Shown piece by piece: positions 17,828-26,757 of a stretch of DNA of 64,000 nucleotides (its first letter is position 1; each line of letters opens with the position of its first letter). A program made the position numbers and the translations under genes. This DNA is from Chryseobacterium sp. C-71. GTDB lineage: Bacteria > Bacteroidota > Bacteroidia > Flavobacteriales > Weeksellaceae. The stretch lies in NCBI RefSeq assembly GCF_020911865.1, contig NZ_CP087131.1:372001-436000 (forward strand), given 5' to 3'. The notes below the pieces were generated by a model that was not told the origin of the DNA, did not search any database, and saw only the letters and a list, made by a program, of their open reading frames with translations.

Positions 17828-17849
17828 AATTATGATTCAAATCATAATT
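17828..17849. promoter_or_regulatory. Palindromic operator candidate
   Basis: AATTATGAT (17828-17836) pairs perfectly with ATCATAATT (17841-17849) around TCAA. Its length and symmetry fit a dimeric regulator such as the adjacent Crp protein. It sits between divergent genes. Function inferred. Confidence 0.45.
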
Positions 17850-17878
17850 GTAGTGAATTAAGTTTCAGGATATAAAGA

Positions 17879-17895
17879 TTGATTTACTAAATCAA
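17879..17895. promoter_or_regulatory. Second palindromic operator candidate (TTGAT/ATCAA)
   Basis: TTGATTT (17879-17885) pairs with AAATCAA (17889-17895) around ACT. The TTGAT...ATCAA half-sites recall Fnr/Crp operators, though the spacing is seven rather than four. It lies 65 bases before the Crp gene. Confidence 0.45.
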
Positions 17896-17959
17896 GTAAT
17901 GTTTCAATGGAAATTGGCACAAAATATGTCTTAAAAATTCGGTAAACTAATTAAATGAT

Positions 17960-18574
17960 ATGAAAACTATTAGCTGTACTAAATTAGATGAAGATCTTTT
18001 AAAGGCTTTCGGAGGTGAAATAAAATCATACAAAGAGGGTGAAAAGTTTTTTCAACAAGGTGAAATTCCTTTGTATTATTTTCAAATTGTAGAAGGAAAA
18101 GTGAAGGAAAATAATCAGGATGATGAAGGTAGAGAATTTATACACAATATTTTAGGCGCGGGTCAAAGCTTTGGAGATTCTATGTTATTTATTGACAAAA
18201 GATACCCGATCAATGCTGAAGCAATCACAGACTGCAGAGTGATAAAATTGGCTAAACCTAATTTTTTGAATCTTATTGAGAAACATCCGGAAACATCTGT
18301 TCAGATTAATTCTTGCATGTCCCAAAGAATGCATTATCAATTTATTATGATGCAAAATCTAGCTTCGAATGATCCTGTTATAAGATTGACAGGTTTATTA
18401 GAATATTTAAAAAGTTTTCACAGTGACGATATTCCTTTATCATTTCAGGTTCAGTTGACTCGACAGCAGATTGCCAATCTTACAGGACTTCGTGTAGAAA
18501 CGGTTATCAGAACTATAAAAAAAATGGAAAAAGATTTTACCGTGAAAATTGACAATAGAAAAATTTTCTTTTAA
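17960..18574 (+). CDS. Crp/Fnr family regulator, paralogue 1
   Basis: This 204-residue regulator has an N-terminal cNMP-like sensor fold (FFQQGEIPLYYFQIVEGKVKENNQDDEGREF). The C-terminal helix-turn-helix reads LTRQQIANLTGLRVETVIRTIKKME, with a terminal KIDNRKIFF. It is closely related along its length to the protein at 19385-19996, sharing YYFQI..GKVK, RQQ.A.LTGL.VETVIR and NRKIFF. It is probably co-transcribed with the SDR gene 35 bases downstream. Palindromes upstream may be its own operator. Confidence 0.9.
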   Translation: MKTISCTKLDEDLLKAFGGEIKSYKEGEKFFQQGEIPLYYFQIVEGKVKENNQDDEGREFIHNILGAGQSFGDSMLFIDKRYPINAEAITDCRVIKLAKPNFLNLIEKHPETSVQINSCMSQRMHYQFIMMQNLASNDPVIRLTGLLEYLKSFHSDDIPLSFQVQLTRQQIANLTGLRVETVIRTIKKMEKDFTVKIDNRKIFF

Positions 18575-18609
18575 AATTAATTTAAATCAAACCAAAAAGC
18601 GAAATATAA

Positions 18610-19353
18610 ATGCAGTTAGAAAACAAATCGGTACTCATCACAGGAGCCGACAGCGGAATAGGAAAAGCAGTAGCATTACTTTTTGCTAAAGAAGGTGCCA
18701 ATGTTTCAATTATGTTTCATTCGGATGAAGAGGGTGCTGCAAAAGTGATGAATGAAATTATTTCTTTAGGAAGAAAGTCAATCATTTTACAAGGCGATAT
18801 CAATGACTCAGATTTTTGTAACAAAGCAGTTGAAAAAACAGTTTCAGAGTTCGGAAAATTAGATATTTTAATCAATAATGCAGGAACTCAATTTCCATGT
18901 GATAGTATTGAAAATTTGGAGGAAGAAAACATTCGTACAACTTTTAATTCAAATATCATCGGGATGATTTTATTGACCAAAGCTGCGTTTCCATCTTTAA
19001 AAGAGGGCGGGTCTGTAATCAATACTACTTCTGCTACAGCTTATCAAGGTCATGCAGAGCTATTAGATTATTCGGCAACGAAAGGAGCAATTGTCTCATT
19101 CACAAGATCATTGGCATTACAGGCTAAACCCAAAGGAATTCGGGTAAACGCTGTGGCACCAGGACCAGTAGCGACGCCACTTACTAAAGAAACTTTCGGC
19201 GAAGATGAAGAAGATCAATCTAAACCACCACTACAAAGAAATGCAACTGAAGAAGAAATTGCTGCAAGTTTTCTTTTTCTCGCATCAGATCAGGCCGTGC
19301 AGATCACAGGACAGGTTTTGCATCCCAACGGCGGATTGATTGTAAACGGATAA
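18610..19353 (+). CDS. SDR family oxidoreductase
   Basis: This 247-residue short-chain dehydrogenase has the NAD(P)-binding TGADSGIGKAVA motif near residue 12, NNAG in the fourth strand, a catalytic Ser in NTTSATAY, and Tyr154/Lys158 in YSATKGA. The RVNAVAPGPVATPL segment is standard for glucose/3-oxoacyl reductase-like members. It closely resembles YhdG/YghA-type stress-associated SDRs. The substrate is unknown. It lies between two paralogous Crp regulators, suggesting redox- or stress-controlled expression. Confidence 0.9.
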   Translation: MQLENKSVLITGADSGIGKAVALLFAKEGANVSIMFHSDEEGAAKVMNEIISLGRKSIILQGDINDSDFCNKAVEKTVSEFGKLDILINNAGTQFPCDSIENLEEENIRTTFNSNIIGMILLTKAAFPSLKEGGSVINTTSATAYQGHAELLDYSATKGAIVSFTRSLALQAKPKGIRVNAVAPGPVATPLTKETFGEDEEDQSKPPLQRNATEEEIAASFLFLASDQAVQITGQVLHPNGGLIVNG

Positions 19354-19384
19354 ATTTAGTTTTAAATAAAATATAGGGAACGTA

Positions 19385-19996
19385 TTAAAAAAATATTTTC
19401 CTGTTTTGTATTTTTAAAATTTCGTTCTTCTCCATATTTTTTGTGACTCTGATGACGGTTTCGACGCTTAATCCGGTGAGAGAAGCCAATTGCTGGCGAG
19501 TATATGGAATTTGAAATGAATATTGCGACTGATCATAATGTTGATTTTTAAGATAATTCATCAACGTTTTAAGCTTATTTTCAGGATTTTGAAATGACAT
19601 GCTTTGCATCATAATGTATTTGTAATACATATTTTCTGAAATGAAATTCAAAGTAGTTTCATACAATTCAGGATTTTGTTTTAAAAGCTGCAGATAATTA
19701 TGTTTTGGTAATCTGATTACTATACAATCTTCAATGGCAACAGCATTCAAAGGATAAGGTTTTGCTGTAAAGAAGGCAGTTGGCACCAAACTTCCGCCTT
19801 TAGAAATAATACCCTGAATAAACTCTTTTCCTTGGTCGTTGAAGTTGTTTATTTTCACTTTACCTTTTGTAATCTGAAAATAATAGGAAGGCGTGTCGCC
19901 TTCAGCAAAAATTATCTCGTTTGCTTTGAAATTTTTTAATTCTGCACCATTAGAAAACAGTAGATCTTCATTAATCATAAATTGATTTAAAAACAC
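19385..19996 (-). CDS. Crp/Fnr family regulator, paralogue 2
   Basis: This 203-residue regulator shares its whole layout with the protein at 17960-18574. The sensor part has IIFAEGDTPSYYFQITKGKVKINNFNDQGKEF and the DNA-binding part TRQQLASLTGLSVETVIRVTKNMEK. The pair flanks the SDR gene, in opposite orientation. An internal ATG six residues in (19978, MINEDL) is an alternative start and aligns better with the paralogue. The two were probably generated by an old duplication. Confidence 0.88.
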   Translation of the reverse strand: MFLNQFMINEDLLFSNGAELKNFKANEIIFAEGDTPSYYFQITKGKVKINNFNDQGKEFIQGIISKGGSLVPTAFFTAKPYPLNAVAIEDCIVIRLPKHNYLQLLKQNPELYETTLNFISENMYYKYIMMQSMSFQNPENKLKTLMNYLKNQHYDQSQYSFQIPYTRQQLASLTGLSVETVIRVTKNMEKNEILKIQNRKIFF

Positions 19997-20280
19997 TAAT
20001 TATTATTCCTTGTATTTACTTTAAATAGGGATATTTTAATAAAATGTAAAGAAAAAATAATTTTTATTAATAGTGAATTAATGTGCTACCACACAGATAC
20101 CACATGGTTTTTGATTTGAGTTTAATTTAAATTTTGACATCTTGATTTCAATCATAAAAAGTCAACGGTATAATCTAATATATTTGATGATAATTAATCA
20201 TTTGATGGTAGAATTATATCTAAAAACTTACTATTAAATAGATGTACTACTATGAAATGAAAAAAATATAATTGAGAAAT

Positions 20281-20583
20281 ATGATGAAAAATTTGGCAGA
20301 AGAGGAAATTATAAGACTTGCTAAAGACAACTCACCGCGACTTTTGAGTAAATTCAAAACTTCAAATCCGGATTTTTTTGAAAAACTGGCAGCAATACAA
20401 ACCAATCTCCAAAATTCGGAGCTGATATTTTGTATATATCTGAAATTGAATCTAACGACAAAAGAAATTGCGACCTACACTTATGTAACCCCGAAAGCAA
20501 TACAAAACAGAAAAAACAGAATCAGAAAAAAACTGAATATCTCTTCATCAGTCGATATTTATAAATGGTTTGATGAATTATAA
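20281..20583 (+). CDS. Stand-alone LuxR-type HTH protein
   Basis: This protein of about 100 residues consists only of the C-terminal region found in the membrane regulator at 5306-6241. Shared blocks are NPDFFEKL, SELIFCIYLKLNLTTKEIATYTYVTPKAIQNRKNRIRKKLNISSSVDI. It therefore has the DNA-binding helix-turn-helix without a sensor. A TTG at 20272 would add three residues; adjacent ATGs at 20281 and 20284 are more likely starts. It may be a truncated descendant of a larger regulator or a genuine small regulator. It converges with the pdeM gene (six-base gap). Confidence 0.72.
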   Translation: MMKNLAEEEIIRLAKDNSPRLLSKFKTSNPDFFEKLAAIQTNLQNSELIFCIYLKLNLTTKEIATYTYVTPKAIQNRKNRIRKKLNISSSVDIYKWFDEL

Positions 20584-20589
20584 ATTTAT

Positions 20590-21234
20590 CTAAATCTCAT
20601 AAATTTCAGAATCTGTAAAAACAAAATACATTCCTTTTTTAGGGATGTTTTTTGTATCCAGACCTGTGAATTCGCTGAACGCAGGCAACAACAATTGCTT
20701 TGAAGTTTGAGCAAAACAGGGTAGTTTAATTTTCTTAACTGGAGAATTGATAACAAATCCTGGATGAATATGTCCTGTGATTTGAAACTTAGGATTTGAA
20801 CGATCAAAATCGTGAACGAAAGCAATATCTTCAATTTCTAACGAAGCACTTCGTGAATCCAAACATAATTTTTTTTCTAATGTTTTCGAGATCTTATCGT
20901 GATTTCCTTCTACTAAAATGAATTTAATATCAGGATATTGATTTTGCCAAGCACAGAATTCATCAACATCTGAATTGTTTCCTGCATGCAATAAATCACC
21001 AACGATAATGAATTTTTCAGGCTGGAAGTTCTCAATTAAAATGGATAAACGCTCCAAATCATTTTTCATAATATGATTCGCTAAAGCAATTCCGTTTTTA
21101 CGAAAATGAGCGGTTTTTCCGATGTGTAAATCTGAAAAAATCAACGCCTTTTCCTTTTCCCAATACAAAGCTCTTTGGTTGGTTAAAGTGAAGATTTCAT
21201 TTTGAATGGTTATGTCTTTGGTCGCTATCTTCAT
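20590..21234 (-). CDS. pdeM: Ligase-associated DNA damage response endonuclease PdeM
   Basis: This 214-residue calcineurin-like metallophosphoesterase carries all metal motifs: FSDLHIGKTAHF, VGDLLHAGNN, VEGNHDK and ITGHIHPG. These match the ligase-associated group (TIGR04123-type), about 215 residues long. It is predicted to process DNA ends or single strands in repair together with the linked helicase, ligase and exonuclease. It is last in a minus-strand operon, 24 bases after the helicase gene. Biochemical roles come from family knowledge. Confidence 0.9.
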   Translation of the reverse strand: MKIATKDITIQNEIFTLTNQRALYWEKEKALIFSDLHIGKTAHFRKNGIALANHIMKNDLERLSILIENFQPEKFIIVGDLLHAGNNSDVDEFCAWQNQYPDIKFILVEGNHDKISKTLEKKLCLDSRSASLEIEDIAFVHDFDRSNPKFQITGHIHPGFVINSPVKKIKLPCFAQTSKQLLLPAFSEFTGLDTKNIPKKGMYFVFTDSEIYEI

Positions 21235-21258
21235 AGTAAAGTTGGAAGACGGAAGTTT

Positions 21259-23715
21259 TTATTCATCTTTAATATTTCTTCCGGATTGTTTAATTAATTT
21301 CTGAATTCTCGCATCGAGATTTTCACTCGTCAGAGTCTGCCGTAAACTGTCGACCTTAATCGGGAAACTCAAAGGCGTAAATTTATTGGAATATTTTAAA
21401 ATAAACTTCGATTTCTCAATTCGTTTAAAAGCTTCTACTAAACGTTGTTCCTGCAATTGCATATTGAAAACTTCCGTATAAGCCTGCCTTACCAAAAAAT
21501 GATTCGGATCGTAATCTTCCAATACTTTGAAAATCAATCCGGCTGAACTTTGCAAAGCTTTATTGGAACGTTGCTGTCCAGGGAAATTCTGCACAACCAT
21601 TCCTGAAATTACCGCAATATCTCTGAATTTACGTCTCGCCATTTCGGCCGAATTAATACTCGAAATCACATCAACCATCAGATTATCTCTCGTCAGAATT
21701 TTATCTAAATTATCCTCATTCAGCGGAATTTCTTTATCGCTGAACAGTTCAAAACCGTAATCATTCATCGCCATTGAAAAGGAAATTGGAGCCAGTTTGG
21801 AAATTCGGTAGGCAATCAACGCTGCCATCACTTCGTGTACCAAACGGCCTTCAAAAGGATACATAAACAAATGATAGCCTTCACGGTTTTTAATGAGTTC
21901 AATCAAAAATTCATCATCTTTCGGAATGTGTGAACGCTTTTCCTGATTGGCCAAAAGCGGATGTAGAAATTTCAGTTCCTTCTCAGAAGCTTTCGGATTC
22001 AACGCTCCGGACAATTTTTCTCGTAAAAAATGACCCAAATTTGAACTTAAAGGCAATCGTCCACCCAAGTAACTCGGCGCTTGCGCTTTTCCTTTGGAAG
22101 CCCGAACGAAAACCGTCATATCTTTAATCATCGCCACTTCCAAAACTCTACCCGCTAAAATAAATTTTTCTTCTTTTTTCAATCTTGAAATAAAATATTC
22201 CTCAACCATCCCGATATAACCACCGGAAATAAATTTAACTTTTAACATAGCATCGCTGACAATGGCGCCCATATTCATTCGATGGAGCATTGCAATTTTT
22301 CGGGAAGTCACTTTGTGCAAACCATCTTCCATCACAACAACTTTATGGTATTCTTCGTAGCTTTTCAACGCGCTTCCGCCAATCGTTAGAAAATCTATCA
22401 TCGCTTTCCATTCTTCATCCCTAATCTCTTGAAACGTATAAACTTTTTTGATTCTTTCGTAAACTTCATCGGGAAAGAATCCGTCGCCAACCGCCAAAGT
22501 CATCAGGAACTGAACCAAGACATCAAAGCACAAAACCACTGGTTCACGAGGTTCAATAACTTTTTGTTTTACAGCTTCTTTTAGTGCGGCAACTTCAATC
22601 AATTCCAAAGAATGCGTAGGAACGCAGAAGATTTTTGAGGTCTCAAAAGGGGAGTGGCCACTTCGTCCTGCACGTTGCAGAAATCTCGCAACACCTTTCG
22701 CAGAACCAATTTGAATGACCGTATCAACAGGTTTAAAGTCGATTCCCAAATCCAAAGACGAAGTGGAAACAACCGCTTTTAATTTTCCTGAACTTAAATT
22801 TTCTTCGATCCAGATTCTCAAATGCGCATCAATTGAACTGTGATGAATGGCGATTTGTCCGGCAAAATCGGGGTATGCATTCAGTAAAAGCTGATACCAC
22901 ATTTCGCTCTGACTTCGTGTATTCGTAAAAACAATGGTCGATTTTGACTCCAAAATTATTGGAACAACTTTGTCTGCTAATTTCTGTCCGAGATGTCCTG
23001 CCCAAGGCAAAAGTTCGACTTCATCTGGGAAAACCGAAATAATATCAATTTTCTTGAGTTCTTTAGCTGTAATTTTTGTTTTCTTAATGTCATAAGGAAT
23101 CAAAACATCCTGCGCTTCATTGAGATTTCCTATAGTTGCCGTAATTCCCCAGATTTTAAGTTTCGGAACATAATGAAAGAGTTGTGAAATTCCCAGTTCG
23201 ACCATCACACCACGTTTTGAACCCAACAATTCGTGCCATTCATCCACCGCAACGCAATGCATATTGGTAAAGAATCGCTGATGATTTTTCTGAGCCAAAA
23301 GCAAGTGCAGACTTTCTGGAGTTACGACCAGAATTTCAGGCATATTTTTGACCTGCTGTTGACGGACTTTCGGGTCGGTGTCGCCATTTCTTACGCCGAC
23401 TGCCAAGTCTAGTCCAATCTCGTCAATTGCTTCCTGCATTGCTTTGGCAATATCTTTGGATAAAGAACGAAGTGGCGTAATCCAAATCATTTTCAGCCCT
23501 TTCTTATACTTATCAGGATTCGTCAGAAAATCTGAAATTAAAGCTAAAAACACAGAAAAAGTCTTCCCAAAACCGGTCGGAGCTACCACCATTCCGCTGT
23601 AGCCACTGCCAAATTTCTTCCAGGTATCCACCTGAAATTTGAATGGGGAATTGCCTTTTTCCATCATCCAGTTTTGAATGATTTTGAAGCCTTCTGTATT
23701 TTCGTAGTTGCTCAA
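21259..23715 (-). CDS. Ligase-associated DNA damage response DEXH-box helicase (Lhr-like)
   Basis: This 818-residue superfamily 2 helicase has Walker A VAPTGFGKTFS near residue 42-52, the motif WITPLRSLSKDIA, TPESLHLLLAQ, the DEWH box in AVDEWHELLG, and WGITATIGN. The second RecA domain shows FTNTRSQSEMWYQ, STSSLDLGIDFKPVDTVIQIGS and RFLQRAGRSGH. The long C-terminal Lhr-core region is intact, giving the usual length of about 815. It works with the ligase-associated nucleases in DNA end repair. It starts only 20 bases after the HNH gene, which interrupts its usual link to the ligase. Confidence 0.93.
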   Translation of the reverse strand: MSNYENTEGFKIIQNWMMEKGNSPFKFQVDTWKKFGSGYSGMVVAPTGFGKTFSVFLALISDFLTNPDKYKKGLKMIWITPLRSLSKDIAKAMQEAIDEIGLDLAVGVRNGDTDPKVRQQQVKNMPEILVVTPESLHLLLAQKNHQRFFTNMHCVAVDEWHELLGSKRGVMVELGISQLFHYVPKLKIWGITATIGNLNEAQDVLIPYDIKKTKITAKELKKIDIISVFPDEVELLPWAGHLGQKLADKVVPIILESKSTIVFTNTRSQSEMWYQLLLNAYPDFAGQIAIHHSSIDAHLRIWIEENLSSGKLKAVVSTSSLDLGIDFKPVDTVIQIGSAKGVARFLQRAGRSGHSPFETSKIFCVPTHSLELIEVAALKEAVKQKVIEPREPVVLCFDVLVQFLMTLAVGDGFFPDEVYERIKKVYTFQEIRDEEWKAMIDFLTIGGSALKSYEEYHKVVVMEDGLHKVTSRKIAMLHRMNMGAIVSDAMLKVKFISGGYIGMVEEYFISRLKKEEKFILAGRVLEVAMIKDMTVFVRASKGKAQAPSYLGGRLPLSSNLGHFLREKLSGALNPKASEKELKFLHPLLANQEKRSHIPKDDEFLIELIKNREGYHLFMYPFEGRLVHEVMAALIAYRISKLAPISFSMAMNDYGFELFSDKEIPLNEDNLDKILTRDNLMVDVISSINSAEMARRKFRDIAVISGMVVQNFPGQQRSNKALQSSAGLIFKVLEDYDPNHFLVRQAYTEVFNMQLQEQRLVEAFKRIEKSKFILKYSNKFTPLSFPIKVDSLRQTLTSENLDARIQKLIKQSGRNIKDE

Positions 23716-23734
23716 GATTTTAATGGTATTTAAA

Positions 23735-24664
23735 TTAATCTAAAAGATTTTTATCAATGCGTAATAGTTTATCAATTATATCTTTTTTGAACTTACTAAA
23801 TGGCCTTTTATGATAATCATTTTCGTTTATTTCTATTCCAAAAATTGTTCTATAAATTTCATCTTTACTAATCTTCAAATTTTCAAAAGTATTTTCTGTA
23901 AGTATTTTTATATAATTTTTTGAATATTTATATCTTAGATTTACTAAATCTCTTAGTTCCTTTTCAGAATGTGAATTATAAATTTCTTTGGTTTTATTGA
24001 AGTTGAGAGTTTTGTCTGTTTTAATATTTTTTTTAAAACTTTTAGTTTCAACATTTAATCTATCTAAAGATTTATTATAAAAAAAGTCAAAACTAAATCC
24101 CTCATTATTTTCTTTAAAATAAGGATGAATATATTCATTTAATGCATTGTCCCAATCAATTTTTGGATTTCCTTTTATATGATTGCAAGAATGACAACTT
24201 GGGATTAAATTATAAAATGATAATGATAATAAAGGAAACTGTGTTTTAGGAAACCAATGGTCAAGCTCTGCTCTAGAGTGATTTTTTGTTATATTAATTG
24301 TATAATTTCTATTACAATAGACGCAAGTATCAACTCCTATTAAATCTAAAAACTCTTTTCCATATTTTTTTTGAAAACCACCATAACCCGTCTGCAAAAA
24401 GAAATTTTTAATATAGTCTTTCTCTGAATCACTTAGAATAATATTTTCATATACCTTATTAATTTCTAATAATCTTTTTGGTTTTCCTGAAATTAAATCT
24501 GTAGCATTATTATGTAGAAAATCCAAAAAATCTTTATTTAAATGTATATTTAAGGATGGTCTACCTCTTTTTATGTAGCCTTTATCTAATATTTCATCAA
24601 AAATATTTTGAACTTTTTCTGTATGAAATTCAAATGCTTTTTTATTAAATTTTAAATAAATCAT
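23735..24664 (-). CDS. HNH endonuclease, Septu PtuB-like
   Basis: This 309-residue nuclease has an HNH core: Cys114-x2-Cys117, AELDHWFP (Asp135, His136), YNLIPSCHSCNHIKG (Asn152, Cys157, Cys160, His162). The two CxxC pairs should hold a structural zinc and the DH/N/H residues a catalytic metal. The N-terminal 110 residues and the Lys-rich C-terminal 130 have no recognised fold. Its ATG shares one base with the stop of the upstream ATPase (TAATG), so translation is probably coupled. An ATPase followed by an HNH nuclease is the layout of the Septu anti-phage system, in which PtuB cuts nucleic acid. Composition is much more AT-rich than the repair genes around it. Confidence 0.8.
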   Translation of the reverse strand: MIYLKFNKKAFEFHTEKVQNIFDEILDKGYIKRGRPSLNIHLNKDFLDFLHNNATDLISGKPKRLLEINKVYENIILSDSEKDYIKNFFLQTGYGGFQKKYGKEFLDLIGVDTCVYCNRNYTINITKNHSRAELDHWFPKTQFPLLSLSFYNLIPSCHSCNHIKGNPKIDWDNALNEYIHPYFKENNEGFSFDFFYNKSLDRLNVETKSFKKNIKTDKTLNFNKTKEIYNSHSEKELRDLVNLRYKYSKNYIKILTENTFENLKISKDEIYRTIFGIEINENDYHKRPFSKFKKDIIDKLLRIDKNLLD

Positions 24665-26703
24665 TATAGTTTTTCAATTTTATATCCTAATTCTTCTGCT
24701 AACTTTTTTAATTCTTTTTCTTTTTGGTCTTCTTCGAATTCAAGAGGAAAAAGTTCATAGAATTTTTCTTTCAACTTATAATGTATTACAGTTTCATCAA
24801 TAAGATTAATTATTTTCTTATAATAATCTATTTGTGCAATATTTTCTTGGAAATTTTTATTAGTTTTTATTTTTTCTTCCATTTCAATCAACCACTGAAT
24901 CGTTTCTTCAACTTTTTGTTTAGCGAAAGCTCCCACCAGTCCATCATTTAAGAAAAAACTATCTTCTAAAAGCTCGGAAATATTACCTGCAAATGTGTTT
25001 TTATTCTCATAATCCTTTGGTTGAGATTTTTGGTTTTCATTAACTTCTAGAAATAATACGTTTTGTTTGGGAATATCAGATAAAATAAAAGGTGAATGTG
25101 TAATGAAAGTAAAGTTTAAATTTTTTATAAAATCTAATTTTAATTTATTAACATTATCAATTAAATCTTTCACATAATTAATTTGCATTTCCGGGTGATA
25201 ATAAAGTTCAATCTCATCAAGAATTACATTTAAATTTTCATACTTATATTTTGCATTTTTATTATAATGAACTGAATTTAAATTCAGTAAATGATATAAT
25301 ATAGAATTAAGACTGTAAATTCGTTGTTTCTCTCCTGAACTTAATGCTGAGAAAGAATAATTTCCATCCAAAATGAAATCGCTCACGAATATTGCTGGAG
25401 GCAAAAAATAGATAGCTTGACAATTATTTTTATTTTTAAAAAATTCAATTTTGCTTCTTACATTTTGATTTACTTCTTCAAAAAAATCTCTAAAATTATT
25501 ATCAACAAAAGTTTGTTTTTCGTAATAATTTTTAAACAAAATATTTTGTTTTCGATTTTGTAAATTGTTAAAAAATAAAAAATTTAAAGCCTGCTTTAGT
25601 TTCAAAGTAATATGACTATTATCTAAGTTTAGTTGAGTATAGAATTCTTTTGAATTATTAATAGTATATGTAATATTATCCCCTTCAACATAAATATTAT
25701 AATCTTTGTAAAAATCATATTGCTCAGTAATTTTCACTAATTTTCGTAGAATGTAATTTATAAGGATTTTATTTATTCCATCATATGTTAAATCCAGTTC
25801 ATTCGAATTAAATTTGAAAAAGAATTTTAGAAGATAATTCTTAAAATATACATCAGGGTCATCATAGTAGCGAGAAGAATCATTATCATCAATATAATAA
25901 CCAAAATCATTTTCATACTCCTTCAATTCAATTGTAAAATTCAAAATTTTTTTATTGGATCCGATTGATAATAAACTTTCGTTAAGAACTAAATTTGTAA
26001 TGAATCTTTGCTTCGCCAAATCAGTTTCTGTATTAATATCGAAATTCCCTTCTGTTCTCATTGGATTTAAAACTATGGGAGTTTGATATCCATCATTCTT
26101 GTGAAAAATAGACTCTATCCAATCTCCAACTTCTTTTGAATTTAGACCATAAAGAGAATAATTAATTACAATATTATATAAGAATGAGTTTTTATCTAAT
26201 AATTCTTTTAGATGATTTTTTTCATCATCAATTAGTACGAATTTTAGTTTGTCTTTTTCAAAACATCTAATTTGTGTAGGCTTAGCGGAAAATATTATCT
26301 GATAAATTTTTTCTTCTAAAAGAAAATAAAGCTCTAAATTAATATCAGATATTTGTAAAAATTTGTTGCTTTTTTTGATGACACCATTTTCAATCGATAA
26401 ATTATAAAATGCTATATAAATTAACTCTAATAAACTACTTTTACCACTTCCATTTTTTCCAACTACGGCTGAAATATTGATTTTGTTTCCATAGAAATTT
26501 TCAGGAATCGATTCATTGTATTTAATTTCTGTAATCGATTTGTCTGAAATATCTATTTCATTTTCGTAATTGTCAATTTTTGTATCTCCATTAAAAAATT
26601 CGTAATCATTATAAAACTTATAAAATCTATTAATCTCTAAGTTTTTAAGAAACGATTTTTTACAGTTTTTTAATGGTCTAATTGCTAAAATTTTAAAACT
26701 CAT
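24664..26703 (-). CDS. AAA/ABC-type ATPase, Septu PtuA-like
   Basis: This 679-residue ATPase has Walker A GKNGSGKSS (82-90), an ABC-type signature LSSGEKQR (about 454-461), Walker B NVILDEIELYYHPE (Asp496, Glu497) and a FITHSPFILSD switch. The middle 350 residues are long, helical and lysine/asparagine-rich, as in SMC/OLD-like defence ATPases. In Septu, PtuA senses the phage and controls the PtuB nuclease. A TTG at 26721 would add six residues, but ATG at 26703 (MSFKILAIRPLK) gives a normal beta-strand start. The gene is strikingly AT-rich: a sampled 60-base stretch at 25441 has 11 G/C, against 31 in one from the helicase. This suggests acquisition. Confidence 0.8.
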   Translation of the reverse strand: MSFKILAIRPLKNCKKSFLKNLEINRFYKFYNDYEFFNGDTKIDNYENEIDISDKSITEIKYNESIPENFYGNKINISAVVGKNGSGKSSLLELIYIAFYNLSIENGVIKKSNKFLQISDINLELYFLLEEKIYQIIFSAKPTQIRCFEKDKLKFVLIDDEKNHLKELLDKNSFLYNIVINYSLYGLNSKEVGDWIESIFHKNDGYQTPIVLNPMRTEGNFDINTETDLAKQRFITNLVLNESLLSIGSNKKILNFTIELKEYENDFGYYIDDNDSSRYYDDPDVYFKNYLLKFFFKFNSNELDLTYDGINKILINYILRKLVKITEQYDFYKDYNIYVEGDNITYTINNSKEFYTQLNLDNSHITLKLKQALNFLFFNNLQNRKQNILFKNYYEKQTFVDNNFRDFFEEVNQNVRSKIEFFKNKNNCQAIYFLPPAIFVSDFILDGNYSFSALSSGEKQRIYSLNSILYHLLNLNSVHYNKNAKYKYENLNVILDEIELYYHPEMQINYVKDLIDNVNKLKLDFIKNLNFTFITHSPFILSDIPKQNVLFLEVNENQKSQPKDYENKNTFAGNISELLEDSFFLNDGLVGAFAKQKVEETIQWLIEMEEKIKTNKNFQENIAQIDYYKKIINLIDETVIHYKLKEKFYELFPLEFEEDQKEKELKKLAEELGYKIEKL

Positions 26704-26757
26704 AATTATTAATTTTAACAAAAATATCTAAACAAAAAATAAGAAACTAATAATAAA

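Larger units (their letters stand above)
17645..17959. other. 315-base divergent regulatory region
   Basis: This region separates the PNPOx gene (minus) from the Crp gene (plus). It is very AT-rich and holds two near-perfect palindromes (17828-17849 and 17879-17895). No gene is seen. Confidence 0.55.
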
